Shown here: positions 45,701 through 57,595 of the stretch, piece after piece | How the letters are laid out: every line of letters begins with the position of its first letter | How positions within the stretch are numbered: position 1 is the stretch's first letter | From: Valencia hispanica | Lineage: Eukaryota; Chordata; Actinopteri; Cyprinodontiformes; Valenciidae | DNA: 64,000 nt | Reading direction: 5' to 3' | NCBI GenBank assembly: GCA_963556495.2 | Contig: OY747700.1 | Span: 6,425,020-6,489,019, forward strand | The notes under the pieces: generated by a model | What the model saw: only the letters and a program-made list of their open reading frames with translations | Databases searched by the model: none | What the model was told of the DNA's origin: nothing | Position numbers and translations under genes: made by a program

Positions 45701-46330
45701 GTGGTCAGACAGGACCGGGTTATGTGGGTGGACTGTTATTTCCTCACACTCAATACCGTATGTCAGTACAAGGTCCAAAGTGTGTTTGCCCGAGTGGGAC
45801 GATCCCTGTACTTTTTGAGTAAAACCAATTGAGTCTAAAATAGCACTAAAGGCTGCATTTAGGCTATCACTTTCAATATCCACATGAATATTGAAGTCCC
45901 CCACTATAATGACCCTATCAGTATTTAAAACTAAATCAGATAAAAAATGTGAGATCTGATCCAAGAATTAAGAGTAAGGGCCTGGTGGACGATACAAAAC
46001 CACAAACAAAAATGGTCTTAATGTTTTGCAACTTGGATGAGGAAAATTAAGGGTTAGATGTTCAAAAGAACTGTAACTATCAATTGGTCTGGGACTAATT
46101 AGTAAATCAGAACGAAAAATGGTTGCAACTCCTCCTCCTCGCCCAGTATTTCCAGGAATGTGAAAATTTAAATGACTGGAAGGAGTTGACTCATTTATAC
46201 TGACATAATCCTCCTGCTGCAACCAGGTTTCTGTGAGACAAAGCAAATCAATGTGATTATCACCAATCAAGTCATTTACTAACAAAGTCTTTGAGGAGAG
46301 ATATCTTATGTTTAATTAACCACATTTAAT
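42732..46330 (-). mobile_element. LINE B copy 2, 5' truncated
   Basis: Minus-strand LINE with its 3' tail at 42732 and full 3' UTR, lacking the Harbinger insertion. Homology to copy 1 ends near 46330 inside the endonuclease, a usual 5' truncation. Long stretches differ from copy 1 by only a few percent. Confidence 0.9.
43442..46300 (-). pseudogene. LINE B copy 2 ORF2
   Basis: A 666-codon open stretch (45442-43442) carries the whole reverse transcriptase ([51 protein letters not shown]) and ends LFDKAYS. The endonuclease part (46285-45581) has VGDFNIHVD and LSDHFLI. Stops: TAA at 45449-45451 and 45968-45970, both at the same codons as in copy 1, plus private stops between 45450 and 45600. A two-codon loss gives GIKEALGWF instead of GIKGTALGWF. 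Confidence 0.87.
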
Positions 46331-46960
46331 AGATTTTATTTTTCTCTTTCTGTTGAAACATTACACTTCCTCTAAATAATGTTTTGTCTTTATTTCTGCT
46401 TTACATTGTGAATTGGTTGTGTGAACACAAACCATAAGCTGCTAATTAGTCTTAAACTAATCACAATTAGTTTAAAACTAACTTAGCCTTACTTTCAAAC
46501 TCTTTAATAAGAGCCCTGTTCTTTAAGCATACATATTCATACTGGACTGTGACATCACTATCAATTTACTGATTGTTGTCTCTACTTCTATACATATTGG
46601 TACATTCCTACTGATTTTACTTTTGGTATATAATTATTTATTATTCTTTTATTCTTTTAGTAGTTTAGTTACTAGCTTAGTGAGTTTGTTGATCAAAGTA
46701 TTTTGAATGGAAAAATTATTTATTTTTGTTAATAAACTCTTGTATTTTGGAAAGTTGTTGTTTGTTATTATTCCGCATACATGTGTAGTAACTTGCTGTT
46801 CAAAGGACGCCAAGAACCTATTCCTTCATCTATTGTTTAATTACCTCAGCCTTATCAGACAAGTAATCATAGACACTAACTGAGACTGAACTATTTGGCT
46901 ATTATTATTTTCTTGGATCCCAGGATGGTGCCCCAAACTTGGTAATGTTGACATAAAATT

Positions 46961-48284
46961 GTGAATCTTATTAGTGTTTGTCCTAAGCAATTATTCATAG
47001 CCAAAACATACATATTGTGTCACAACAACCCCTTGCATTTGTAAATTGATTAATGGTAATTGCGAGGTCAGTGAAACCTCAGATGTTCAGGAAATCCATT
47101 GCTGACCTAACAGGTTATCATCAAGCCTGACACAGACACCACCGAACAAATAAATCTCATCTGAGAAAAGTAAAAAGGGAATTTGTGGATAAACTTGCAG
47201 ATGTTGGATGACTGAGAGTCATAGTATGAATTTGGTTCTGTGGTGGGTTTTTGATTTACACATAATCCCACCAGATGAATTTTATAGTATATTAGCCTTA
47301 TAATAGAATCCCAAAAAATAAAGTCACCAACTCTAATTATCTCTGGACTTCTTTAACTCTAAATACCTTATTGACTGATGGTCTTCATTAGTAATTTAAA
47401 CTGTGGGTTTGCTCTAATAATTAAGGAAGTTAAAATAATTTTTTGTCTTCCTCTTGCATTAATTTATAACAGATCAATCTGACATTTTACCTGCTGATTT
47501 TCCATAATCATCAAACCTTGGCTTCCTCTCACAATTAATGAGGTTTGGCTCAATTTGTGGATTTTTTTTTAAAGATTGTCTTTTGAATGAGGCAATTGCA
47601 TCAAGTTAATCTAAACCATACTCCTAGTCTGATGATTCTACCTAATCACTTGCCTATAATCAACCAATTAATCTTTTGAATTAGCTCACATGTGTTTGAA
47701 ACTGCAAGCTCTGTTTAACACCTAACGATGCTGTGCATCAACAGGCTCTCAGAAATGAGGGCCTTCTGGGGTTGTGACTCATCCCGTCTGAGGGGGCTTA
47801 TCAGTGGCTGTGGGTCACTGGGATGGAAGGCCCACCTCAAAGGCACCTGGCCTTGGGGGTCACGACGTGGAACAGCAACCGAGGGGGCAGAGTACACAGT
47901 TCAACATCAAGCCGGGATGTGAGATGCCTCTAAAGTCTACTTAAAGAAGTCATGTTTTCTGACAGATCACGCTATAAGCAATAAAGAGCAGGTAATGTTG
48001 TGGGAATATTTTCACTTAATTCGTATGTAACTAATTATTTCCCGTCTTTGTATAAGTAACATCCAGGACAGTAGGTCAGATAGGAAAATAAGCCTGCTGT
48101 ACATAATGTTTTTGATAAAAATGTTTCAGACTGCAGGATTACACACTATTGCACACTGTTCCTCCGTGTCTGAACAAAACATTAAGTTAAATCCTTAAGA
48201 CACCTGAAGAACCCCAGTCTCATCTTTGTTTATAAGATGTCAATTTTTTATATAAAACAGATCTGAGCAATAAAGAAATCCTCT
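46961..48284. other. Intergenic, nothing recognised
   Basis: Mostly AT-rich. A GC-richer patch at 47740-47935 gives short frames on both strands without recognisable motifs. Confidence 0.45.
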
Positions 48285-48378
48285 TTATCTTCTTTATCTT
48301 ATTTACTAGACAATATTTTGGTGCAAAGCACACTGATTAATTAGGTAAACTATCTCAGTTTTTTGCATCATAAACATT

Positions 48379-48411
<33 letters not shown>
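48379..48411 (+). repeat. (CT)n microsatellite
   Basis: Pure CT dinucleotides, about 33 bp. Confidence 0.95.
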
Positions 48412-48414
<3 letters not shown>

Positions 48415-48921
48415 CACTTACTGAGAAAAACCTGCAGAATAAAAAAAATCAATCATCATGCTTGGAATAACAAGCTTAGAGAGCAGCTATATGACACTTT
48501 TTTGAGAAAGATTTTACTTTCTTCTGATTTATTTCCTCAATCTGTTACACCACTTGATATAAAAAATAAAATTGATTTTAAAACTGTACATGCATCCAAG
48601 ATGTGAAGGGAAGCTTTTCTAAAAAGTTAAAACAGTCTTTCAGCTGATTTAAGTCCTAAAATCCAAAATGAGACATGAGAAGGAGTGAATGTTCTTCTGG
48701 ATGCCTTTCTAAAATACCTTCTTCGGTGTCTTGTTGTCCATAGAGTGGTTACTGAAATAAATTAGGTTTAAAGAAATGTTTTTAAATGTATTATAATTAT
48801 CCGGAGGAGGAGGAAGCATCTTAAAAACTAATAAAATATTTGAGATTCAAAATCAGGCACTGATTACTTTTATTTCTACGTTATGTAAACTTCGAATACC
48901 TTTTCAATATATAAGATCATT

Positions 48922-49851
48922 TCAGTGGCATAAATTCAGAATGAGATTTTTACAAACATTTCTGATTTTTGACATCTTTAGGCCATACATCAGCGGGTTA
49001 AAAAGAGGCTGGGCTGTTAGGAAGTAAAGTGATAGAAAGATTCGCATAATGTTTGGTAGAAAACTCATATTAAATCGGCTCTGTGAGACCTCGAAGCTCC
49101 CACCGAAAGAAAAGTTCAAGATCGATGCTAGGTGTGGCGTACAGGTGTTCACAGCTTTCTGACGGGTCTGTTTGGAACCAGAGAAACACACAACAAGGAT
49201 CTTGATGTAGGAGTAGAGGATAGGAAGCAAAGAGATTAAGATGGTGCTGAACGTAGCAGTGAGTCCATAAATGTTTGATATGGAGGTGTCCGTACAGGCC
49301 AGTTTGACAAGAGAGTGCATGTCACAGTAGACTTTGTCAATTTGATTCCAACAAAGCTCAGCTGGTATCAGTGACATTGAAAAGGACACCACCACAAAGG
49401 GATACAACCAGGACACAGCAATCAGCACAGTAATCTTCTTAGCTGTCATTCTGGTGTTGTACTGCAGAGGATAACAGATAGCGAGGTACCGGTCATACGA
49501 CATGACAGCTAAGTTTAGAAACTCAATAGCTCCGTATGTATGGACAATAAAAACCTGTAGGAAGCAGAACGGAGCAGAAACTGTGTGAACTTCAGAGAGG
49601 ATCTGAACCAGCAGGAAGGGAAACAAGCCTGTGCTGCCATACAGTTCAGTCACAAACAGGCTGCACAGAAAAATGTACATAGGTTCATGTAAGCTCCTGT
49701 TCATACAGATCACCACGATCAGCAGAACATTAGAACCAATGATTGAAACATACAAAACCAAAACAACTGTGAAATATAAATACATCAAAGACCAAGAGTC
49801 AATATAGGCAGTCAAAGAAAAAAATAAAACTTGTGAAGAGTTTATCATCAT
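48922..49851 (-). CDS. Olfactory receptor 4, paralogue of OR 3
   Basis: An intact 309-residue single-exon frame, MMINSSQ at the N-terminus. Same motifs as OR 3: RSLHEPMYIFLCSLFVTE, AVMSYDRYLAICYPLQY, KVYCDMHSLVKLACTD, SGSKQTRQKAVNTCTPHL and PLFNPLMYGLKMSKIRN. Differences from OR 3 cluster in TM4 and TM5 and the second extracellular loop (for example SMSLIPAELCWNQIDK and DTSISNIYG), the segments that form much of the odorant pocket, so ligand preference may differ. That last point is inference. Confidence 0.95.
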   Translation of the reverse strand: MMINSSQVLFFSLTAYIDSWSLMYLYFTVVLVLYVSIIGSNVLLIVVICMNRSLHEPMYIFLCSLFVTELYGSTGLFPFLLVQILSEVHTVSAPFCFLQVFIVHTYGAIEFLNLAVMSYDRYLAICYPLQYNTRMTAKKITVLIAVSWLYPFVVVSFSMSLIPAELCWNQIDKVYCDMHSLVKLACTDTSISNIYGLTATFSTILISLLPILYSYIKILVVCFSGSKQTRQKAVNTCTPHLASILNFSFGGSFEVSQSRFNMSFLPNIMRIFLSLYFLTAQPLFNPLMYGLKMSKIRNVCKNLILNLCH

Positions 49852-50419
49852 ATTATGTCTTATTCCCTACAAATAGATCATAAAGTTTCCTTTAGTTAAA
49901 GGTTTTCACCAATAAAACTAAATTTAACCCCAGCCTGCTTCCTACATGTTGAACACAGCCTAATAATACTGACAACAGTCTGTGAGCATTTCCCATCATT
50001 GAGTCCTGATCAGGCTGAAGGTTTCAGTCAACGGTAACTGGAAATAAAAGCCGACATTTACAGTATCAACTCCTGATGAAGCACTTTTGACACCAGAGAT
50101 TCATTAAAACACAGAGACAAACAACTTCCTTCACACAGTCAGTGTGGAAACATGAATCAATTCCCCTCCCTCCAAAATGGAGCTGAAGCTCGTCTCTGTG
50201 GCCTTTTATGGTGTTTTTAAGACATCCACAGCTGCAGTGGGATATCATTAGCTGAAGTTTGGTGAAGTTGTCAAAATAACATGAGATCTTCCGATTATCC
50301 CATACTGGTGATTTGGCCTAGCAGTGAAAGAAGAGTACGGTTTGAAGGAAAGGGGCCTGCATACTGGTATTCATCTATATTTATTAGAGCAGGGATAAGA
50401 CATAAAACAGTGTTACGTT

Positions 50420-52694
50420 TAATTCAGTTCAATTCAGTTTAATTATATAGCGCCAGCAGATTGCGTCAGTCATTGCCGTGAGGTTGGGCCCCGTTGATGG
50501 AGACTTTCCAACCACAGCAATCCTTCAGCAATCCCTCATACTGAGCAAGCATGTAGCGACGGTGGAGAGGAAAAACTCCCCTTTAACAGGAAGAAACCTC
50601 CAACAGAACCAGGCTCAGTAGGAGCGGCCATCTGCCACGACCGTCTGGGGGTTTGAGAAGACAGAGCAGAAACACAGAAGGAACCGAAGATCTGATATAA
50701 GAGAACTTTCTATGTTACAGAAAGTAAAAAGTTGATAACATGACACAGTGGATGTTCAGTTACTGGGAGGATCATCCCAGTCGATGCCCCCCGTCCAACA
50801 GGGCATTGCAGCCAAGCAGGATACCAGACCAGGTATATCTTCTATGGAGAGAAAAACACTGAGGGAAAACAAAGTTAACAGTCGAAATAACAGAATGTAC
50901 TGTAATACAACTGGAGAGTAGTAGGAGAAAAGGAAGTAGCAGAGTGAAGAAAATGGGTAAGTCTGTCCTCCAGCAGTCTAAGCCTATAGCAGCATAACTA
51001 CAGAGATAGCTCAGGATGACCTTAGCCACTCTAATTATAAGCTTTATCAAAAAGGAAAGTTTTAAGCCTGGCCTTAAAAGTAAACAGAGTGTCTGCCTCA
51101 CGGACTAAAGCTGGGAGCTGGTTCCACAGGAGAGGAGCCTGATAACTAAAAGATCTGCCACCCATTCTACTTTTAGAAATCCTAGGAACTACAAGTAAAC
51201 CTGCAGTCTGAGAGCGAAGTGCTCTGTTAGGAACATATGGACCAATCAGATCTCTGATGTATGATGGAGCTTGATTATTAAGGGCTTTGTATGTAAGAAG
51301 AAGGATCTTAAATTCTATTCTGGATTTAACAGGGAGCCAATGAAGGGAAGCTAAAACAGGAGAAATGTGATCTCTCTTTTTAATATCCATCAGAACTCTT
51401 GCTGCCACATTTTGGATCAACTGAAGGCTTTTAATGGCATTTTGTGGACTACATGATAGTAAAGAATTACAATAGTCCAGCCTTGAGGTAACAAATGCAT
51501 GGACTAGTTTCTCAGCATCACTCCTGGACAGGATGTTTCTAATTTTAGCAATATTCCGGAGGTGAAAGAAAGCAATCCTAGAAACCTGTTTAATATGGGA
51601 TTTAAATGTCAAGTGTTGGTCAAAAATAACGCCGAGGTTCTTTACGTTATTACTGGGGGCCAATTTAATGCCATCCAGATGAAGTGATTGACAAATCAGT
51701 TTCTTTTTTAGAACTTCTGGTTCAAAGACAGCAACTTCTGTCTTGTCAGAATTTAAGAGCAAAACGTTTAGAGTAATCCATGTTTTTATGTCCTCCAGAC
51801 ATGCCTGTAATCTACCTAACTGACTGGGTTCATCAGGATTTATGGAGATTTATCATTTAGATGAACAAACTGGAATCTATCAGACAAATATGACTTAAAC
51901 CAGCCTAGTGCTGTTCCTTTGATCCCTGCAACATGTTCAAGCCTTTCTAAGAGAATATTATGATCGACTGTGTCAAAAGCAGCACTGAGATCTAACAAAA
52001 CCAGAACAGACACAAGTCCATTATCTGAGGCCATGAGAATATCATTAGTAACCTTCACCAGTGCTGTTTCGGTGCTATGATGAGCTCTTAAACCTGACTG
52101 AAACTTTTCAAACAGCTCGTTACTGTTTAGATGCTCACAGACTTGATTAGCAACTATTTTCTCAAGGACTTTGGATCAGAAAGGAAGGTTAGATATAGTA
52201 CTGTAATTCACTAAGTCATCTTGATCAAGGGAAGGTTTCTTGAGTAAAGGTTTAATTACAGCAATTTTAAATTCTTGTGGTACGTATCCGTTTACTAAGG
52301 ATAGATTCATCATATCCAAAATGGGGCTAGGAACCAAAGAGAACACATACTTAAATAATTTGGTTGGGATTGGGTCCAACATAGAAGTTGAAGGTTTAGA
52401 TGAGGTAATGTTTTTGATAATTCCGAAAGCTCAACTGAATCAAAACAGCCTAAGCATAAATTAGGTTCTACTGTTCTTTCCGATGCTGCCTCATTTACTG
52501 AGGAAGAAGTAATCATGTTTGGGAGGATGCCAATGATTTTATTTTTAATAGAATTAATTTTATTTATGAAGAATCCCATAAAATCATCACTGCTAAGAGC
52601 TGGGGTAATAGTTGGCTCAACAGAGCTATGACTCTTTGTAAGTTTGGCAACTGTACTAAAAGAAACCTAGGATTGTTTTTATTCGCCTCTATTA
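50420..52694 (-). mobile_element. LINE B copy 3, truncated and internally deleted
   Basis: Minus-strand 3' end with a shortened tail (TATATAGCGCC joined directly to AGCAGATTGCG), reverse transcriptase fragments, and 5' truncation near 52694. About 151 bp present in copy 2 (44258-44408) are missing at 51846. Confidence 0.88.
51031..52690 (-). pseudogene. LINE B copy 3 reverse transcriptase remnant
   Basis: Pieces in order: [59 protein letters not shown], then a jump to LQACLEDIKT-type sequence and the C-terminal part (51762-51031). The deletion at 51846 removes VPQGS and YADD, the polymerase active site. Confidence 0.85.
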
Positions 52695-52918
52695 ACTGTT
52701 TAACTGTTGTCCAGTCTACAGCCCCTCTTTTCAAAGACTAATTTCTAGACCCAGTCCCTGGTTTGGTTTTCAGAAGTCAACCTTCAAAATTATTAATGTT
52801 AAGAAACATCATATTTTTCTCACTGACTGACAATAAACCAGATAAGATTTCTCCAGTTTTAGGTCAGTGACAATACAAAAAATAATTTCTAAATGCCAAA
52901 ATAATGAGAAATTTAATT

Positions 52919-53139
52919 GTTATCTCTGCCAGAAGGTAATGCTTTCATGCCTGTCTGTCTGTCTGTTAGCAACATACATGTTACTCAAAAGGTTATAGAT
53001 GAATTTCGATGAAATGTTCAGGAAATGTCAGCAGTGGGATCGGTAACAGATTAAATTTTGGGGTTGATCCAACATGAAGCGTGTAACCACTCACCAACTA
53101 CCAGTGCTAACCTCCATTGTTCTCCCGTGTCAGAAAGCT
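52919..53139 (-). repeat. Inverted-repeat arm, left
   Basis: Its reverse complement (CTTTCTGACACGGGAGAACA … TTCATGTTGGATCAACCCCA … ACAGACAGACAGACAGGCAT) matches 53570-53790 along about 220 bp with scattered differences. Confidence 0.85.
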
Positions 53140-53200
53140 GACAAAGGGCTCCACTCATGCAGAAGCGCCGCTGCGGTTGGAGCATATGCACAGCACATTA

Positions 53201-53957
53201 CCGTAATTTTCAGACTATAAGCCGCTACTTTTTTCACACACTTTGGACCCTGCGTCCAATACAACGATGCGACTAATTTATAGATTTTTTTTATTGGCTA
53301 ACGGCCTTGGGGGGGGGGGGCGCTACAGCAGGAAGCGCATAAGTGAGACGGACATGTGGGGAAAGATTATGCACCGAAGAAGACACTACTGGTAGTTTTA
53401 ATTCATACACCCTCGTTATGGAAAACACATGAAGAAACGCAGCTTTTAAGTTAAGTGTTGGTGGCGTACAACTGACTTTCAGGCAGAGTTTGAAAAAAAA
53501 ACACGTCTTAAATTAAAACTAGAAAAGCATTCAGAGAGCGCAGACCTCCGCCACTAATCCCCATGTCGTGAAGCTCTCTGACACGGGAGAGGAGTGGAGG
53601 TAAGCACCGCTGGTAAGTGGGTGGATACGCGCTTCATGTCGGATCAACCCCACAATTTAATCAGTTGTTCCTGGACCCATTGTGGACATTTCCTGAAAAT
53701 TTCATCGAAATCCGTCCAGAACCTTTTGAGCTTTGTTGCTTACAGACACTCAGACGGGCACGAAAACATTACATCCTGGTGGAGGTAATAAAAAAACTCT
53801 TCCGTGTACCGTCTTTGTGTAAATATCGCATGTTAAAACATGAAAACCTGCGGTTTATATTCAGGTGCGCTTTATATATGTACATAATTTATTTTAATAA
53901 TTTAATTTTGCTGGTGCGCCTTATACTCAGGTGCGCTTAATAGTCCGGAAATTACGG
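53201..53957. mobile_element. Non-autonomous DNA transposon with TA target
   Basis: Inverted ends CCGTAATTTTCAGACTATAA (left) and, reversed, CCGTAATTTCCGGACTATTA (right), each bordered by TA. No transposase is present. The interior contains the inverted-repeat arm 53570-53790 and GGTGCGCTTTATA-type sub-repeats near the right end. Confidence 0.85.
53570..53790 (+). repeat. Inverted-repeat arm, right (inside the TIR element)
   Basis: Carries CTCTCTGACACGGGAGAGGA, CATGTCGGATCAACCCCACA and TTCATCGAAATCCGTCCAGA; partner of 52919-53139. Confidence 0.85.
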
Positions 53958-54054
53958 TAATCATGCATGTACGGATCTCCCCTCTCTGCTGTAAGAGCAC
54001 AGCTACTGCAAGAACACAGCCATGAGTTTTATTCACAGATATTTTATTGGAAAA

Positions 54055-54140
54055 GTACCAAAAGTTAGCCCTGTGATGGACTGGCGACCTGTCCAGGGTG
54101 AACCCCGCCTCTCGTCCTGTGACTGCGGGAGATAGGCTTC
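54055..54140 (+). repeat. Interspersed repeat fragment
   Basis: CCTGTGATGGACTGGCGACC and TGTCCAGGGTGAACCCCGCC are the hallmark words of a very common teleost interspersed repeat, related to the tRNA-like repeat at 31838. Confidence 0.6.
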
Positions 54141-54239
54141 TGACAGAGTAATACATAACATTTGCGCTAATTTGATACACATCTTAATATGCATTTCCAG
54201 GCAAAGCCTAAAACACTATTTTCCCTCTCCAAACAGTTA

Positions 54240-54460
54240 CTGAGATTGGCCTACTGATGGCAGCTGATTCTGGTCTCCTCATCAGTCTAATACTTCTCCA
54301 TCTCAGTACAGCATTTGACACCATTTCTCATAAAATTCTTCTGTCCAGATTAACATCCATTGGCATTAGTCATACTCCCCCTCGTCTAGTTTACCTCGTA
54401 TCTTTCAGACCACACCCAGTTTAAATCCCACTCTGCACCGTTGTTTTCCATTTTCGCAGG
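54240..54460 (+). pseudogene. LINE reverse transcriptase fragment
   Basis: The frame has LLHLSTAFDTISHKILLSRL and TSIGISHTPPRLVY, then in shifted frames APLFSIFAG-like sequence stopping just where VPQGS would follow. The gypsy LTR at 54461 cuts it there. Confidence 0.75.
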
Positions 54461-54959
54461 TGTCATGATTAGGGTTTTCAATGACTCTAAATCAGGCAAC
54501 AACTACAGACAGCAAATGCTCTGTTTTAAAATGTTTATTGCGAAACAGGAAGTTGATGAGCAGGGGGAAAACAGAATGGGGCGGCGATGAGAAATCCGAG
54601 CGGTGAGACTGAACTGGAGAGAAACAGGTGGGTAATTAGCGCAGTTAAGGGAGTTTGTCAGCCTGGAATATTGTTGCGGAGGAATGAATGATCTTACTTG
54701 AAGGTCGGGCGGAAGGTTCCTTGGAGGAGGTAGTAGGAGTACTGAGGATGGCTGGGGATGGGTGGCTTGGTAATATGGTGATCCAGTGTCTCTTCTCTGC
54801 AGGTGGTAGCATTGGAGGGTGGACAGGCAGGTGGCAGACGGAAGCGTCAGAGGTGGTGAGTATGGTAGGCTTGTTCTAGGGAGAAGCGGCATGGAGGCTG
54901 ACCAGGGAGGAACCAGGACGGATGGAAGAGGTGAACAACGATGGAGGATCAGAAACGAG
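54461..54959 (-). repeat. Gypsy LTR (probable 3' LTR)
   Basis: Its minus-strand end reads AACCCTAATCATGACA. AATAAA lies on minus near 54533-54539. About 120 bp align with 63883-64000 at roughly 85 percent by eye. The start (upper end) is obscured by the hAT insertion. Confidence 0.7.
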
Positions 54960-55321
54960 TAGTGATGTTACGATGCGTGCCGAGGCTACGAAGCGTGTTT
55001 TGAGCAGTGGAGGGGGCATTGCCACAAAGCGCGTATCGAGGCCTGCTTCATTTAGGAGAAAACGATGACATCTGAAGCCCCGCTGCCCGGCTGTACAACG
55101 TGACTGCTTCAGGAAGTGGTTCAGTTTGCTGAGAGGTTTGACAGCAATATAAATCCTCATGCTCCTTTCAAAATGTGGGTTTGTGTAGGAGAGTTGCAGT
55201 CAGTTTGGAGTTTGGATAGGAGAGTTTGGTTAGCGTTTATATAGTTTGGAGATAGTTTTGAGAGTATAAAGACTGATAGTTTGAAGATTTAGGAGAGTGA
55301 GGAGAGAAAGATAAGATTTAT

Positions 55322-57586
55322 TTAGGGTGACCAACCGTCCTGTTTTCCCTGGACATGTCCACTTTTCTCATGCTGTCCAGGCCATCTGGGGGGTATTTCG
55401 TAGATTGATGAAAATGTCCGGATTTTCATCATTTTAAGGGGACTAATAAGCGTACTTAGATTGACTGGTGTGATGCATTCAATAGGCCTACGACATATTT
55501 CCTCTCATCTATCGTTTAGATGCTTTCGTGGATGGTTCTGAACAGTTTCTTAGACGTGAGAGCGAGCTTTGATGCGCTGCACCACTTTGCCCTTCACTGT
55601 GCTGCAACTGTTTACAAGATATTAAAGCGCAAGTGTAGCTTTACAGACAAACAGAGCTGGCATAGCTGGCATGTGTTTCTTTGTGTGACAAAAGTGGCAA
55701 AGATCCAGTAGGTCCACATCGAAACAAAATCTAAAATAATAATTCATCTATAAAATGACAGAGGAGGATGAAGATAAAATCAAAAAAATGGAGCAGGCAT
55801 CAGAGGCGGAGTGGCAATCGGGACGGCGGGCTGAAGGATTTATACAACGGAACACACTTTAAGCGGCCGCGAGGCGAATGCGACCGGCCTGACTCTGAGC
55901 TCATCAAAATCATTGACATTATTATATTAACCACGAATAGCAGCCATATACTCCAAACTTAGCCATCTAAAGCGTCCAGCAAATATTTATATCAGTTGTT
56001 CACTCTCTATATCTTAGTCATGGTCTCATCTTGCAGAACATTCATGATCACAGATTTAAAAAATAAAACTATTTGATTTGTTTGTTTGTTCTTGAATTTC
56101 CTCTTGGGGATCAATAAAGTATCTATCTATATATCTAATGTAGAATGGAGCAAAGCCTCTTGGGAATTGGGAATGCGCTTATCCAATGAACCGATTGCGG
56201 GTCAAGTCTGAACGTCACAGACACAGTGTTGCCAAGTCTAATGACTTTTCAGACCCCCTTAACAACTTTTTTTCCAAAAAGCGCCTAGCAACAAATCTAG
56301 CGACATTTCTGACCCTTAGCTACTTCAACGATATTTCCTGCAGTTTAGAGACCCAGCTTGCTCTTTCCCAAAGGGAAGGATCTGCGCATGTGTATGCTGC
56401 ATGATCACACTATGTCCACTGACCAATCATAAAACTTGATCGGTTCATTTCATCCACTCACAAACAAAGTTGTTTGGTAGTTAATGTTAATTCAAAAGTA
56501 AAAAATAAACATGAATGTATATAAGACCAATCTTTCTACAGGAATTAAGGCAGAAGCTTGCCGGTACTACGCTGCATCTCACACCTGTGATTCATTCATG
56601 GAACGTTTGAAATGTATGGTGAGTTCAAAAACGTAGGACATTTAAAACTTATGACAAAAAAAACCCCACTGAAAATAATACCATAAGCAATAAACATTTG
56701 ATGCATGCTAAACATGCCCTACTTATTTTTAAAAAGTACTAAAAAACTACAAACTATATTCTCTGTATTATCCATATTGAGGTGTTTATGTCATTGTGTG
56801 GATGTCGATTGTGGTATAGCCCTGTGAGTGAGACTGTTTCACCCTGATTTGGTTGAATGCACTGCACAGAATTAAAGTGGAGACAGGGCAATGCCCACCC
56901 AAACAGAGTGCCTTCCCACCCAATAAAAATACAAGGAAACGAGCGTGACGTAGCTTAGTCTTTTAATGATATAAATGGTATAAAACATAGGACATATCTA
57001 CACTCTTGATTGGACGTGCTGTAGATATATAGCTAAAGCTTAATACTGAATATAATATAACTTACATAGAATATCATATAGCCTAAACCTAATATAGAAT
57101 AGAGTGTAACTATAATATATAGCCTAACGTTATTTAATATATTATATATATATATATATATATCAGAATTTTCCCTGTGGATTTTAGTGCCCCACTCCGC
57201 CCCTGGCAGGCATTATTGTGTTTTTGAGACTGCTGCTTTGTAATTTTATTATTACATTAAAAGGAAAATAATACCTGTTTTCTCAGAATTTTGTTTCAGA
57301 TTTTCTTTTAATGTTTGTCCAGTAAAGCGAACTATTACTGTTTCTGGTACATTTTCTAATTTGGAAGAGTAATTCTTTCTATTATTAATTAATTTCTAGA
57401 GATTTTAAAGTCTTTTTGGCACTTGTGAAAGCCTATCTGAAGTTTGTTATTAAACTGTTCATTCTAACCACATGGAGAATGCATGCTTGAAATATGTTAA
57501 AATCAAAAGTCTGGTCACAGTCATGACAGTGTTTCAGGACTGTGCAAAGTGTCCTCTTTTTTTAGAAATCAAAATGGTCACCCTAA
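55322..57586. mobile_element. DNA transposon-like element with TTAGGGTGACCA ends
   Basis: Exact 12-bp inverted ends TTAGGGTGACCA (left) and TGGTCACCCTAA (right), 2.27 kb apart. Interior: a short frame with KRKCSFTDKQ near 55625-55655 that recalls hAT transposase N-termini, a LINE-type tail (GATCAATAAAGTATCTATCT, 56109-56128) and an AT microsatellite (57141-57163). There is no intact gene. The flanks share ATTTAGGAG..TGAGGAGAG on both sides (55288-55310 and 57586-57608). Confidence 0.6.
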
Positions 57587-57595
57587 TTTAGGAGC

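Larger units (their letters stand above)
41690..46960 (+). mobile_element. Possible LTR-like sequence surrounding LINE B copy 2
   Basis: Left part (41690-42731): starts TGTAAGTGCGAGC and has a TATA-like CTATTTAAGCATAA (41829-41842). Right part (46331-46960): has AATAAA at 46731-46736 and a TGGTGCCCCAAAC primer-like word at 46925. The layout would fit one LTR cut by the LINE, but no second LTR copy or target duplication is visible, so this is tentative. Confidence 0.25.
48285..50270 (-). repeat. Duplicated OR-bearing unit, copy 2
   Basis: Sister of 33930-36310. A (CT)n tract at 48379-48411 stands where copy 1 has its LINE A fragment. Confidence 0.8.

Noticed and set aside
47715..47922. Opposing short frames in a GC-richer patch
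   Set aside because: No recognisable motif on either strand; length is expected by chance in GC-richer DNA.
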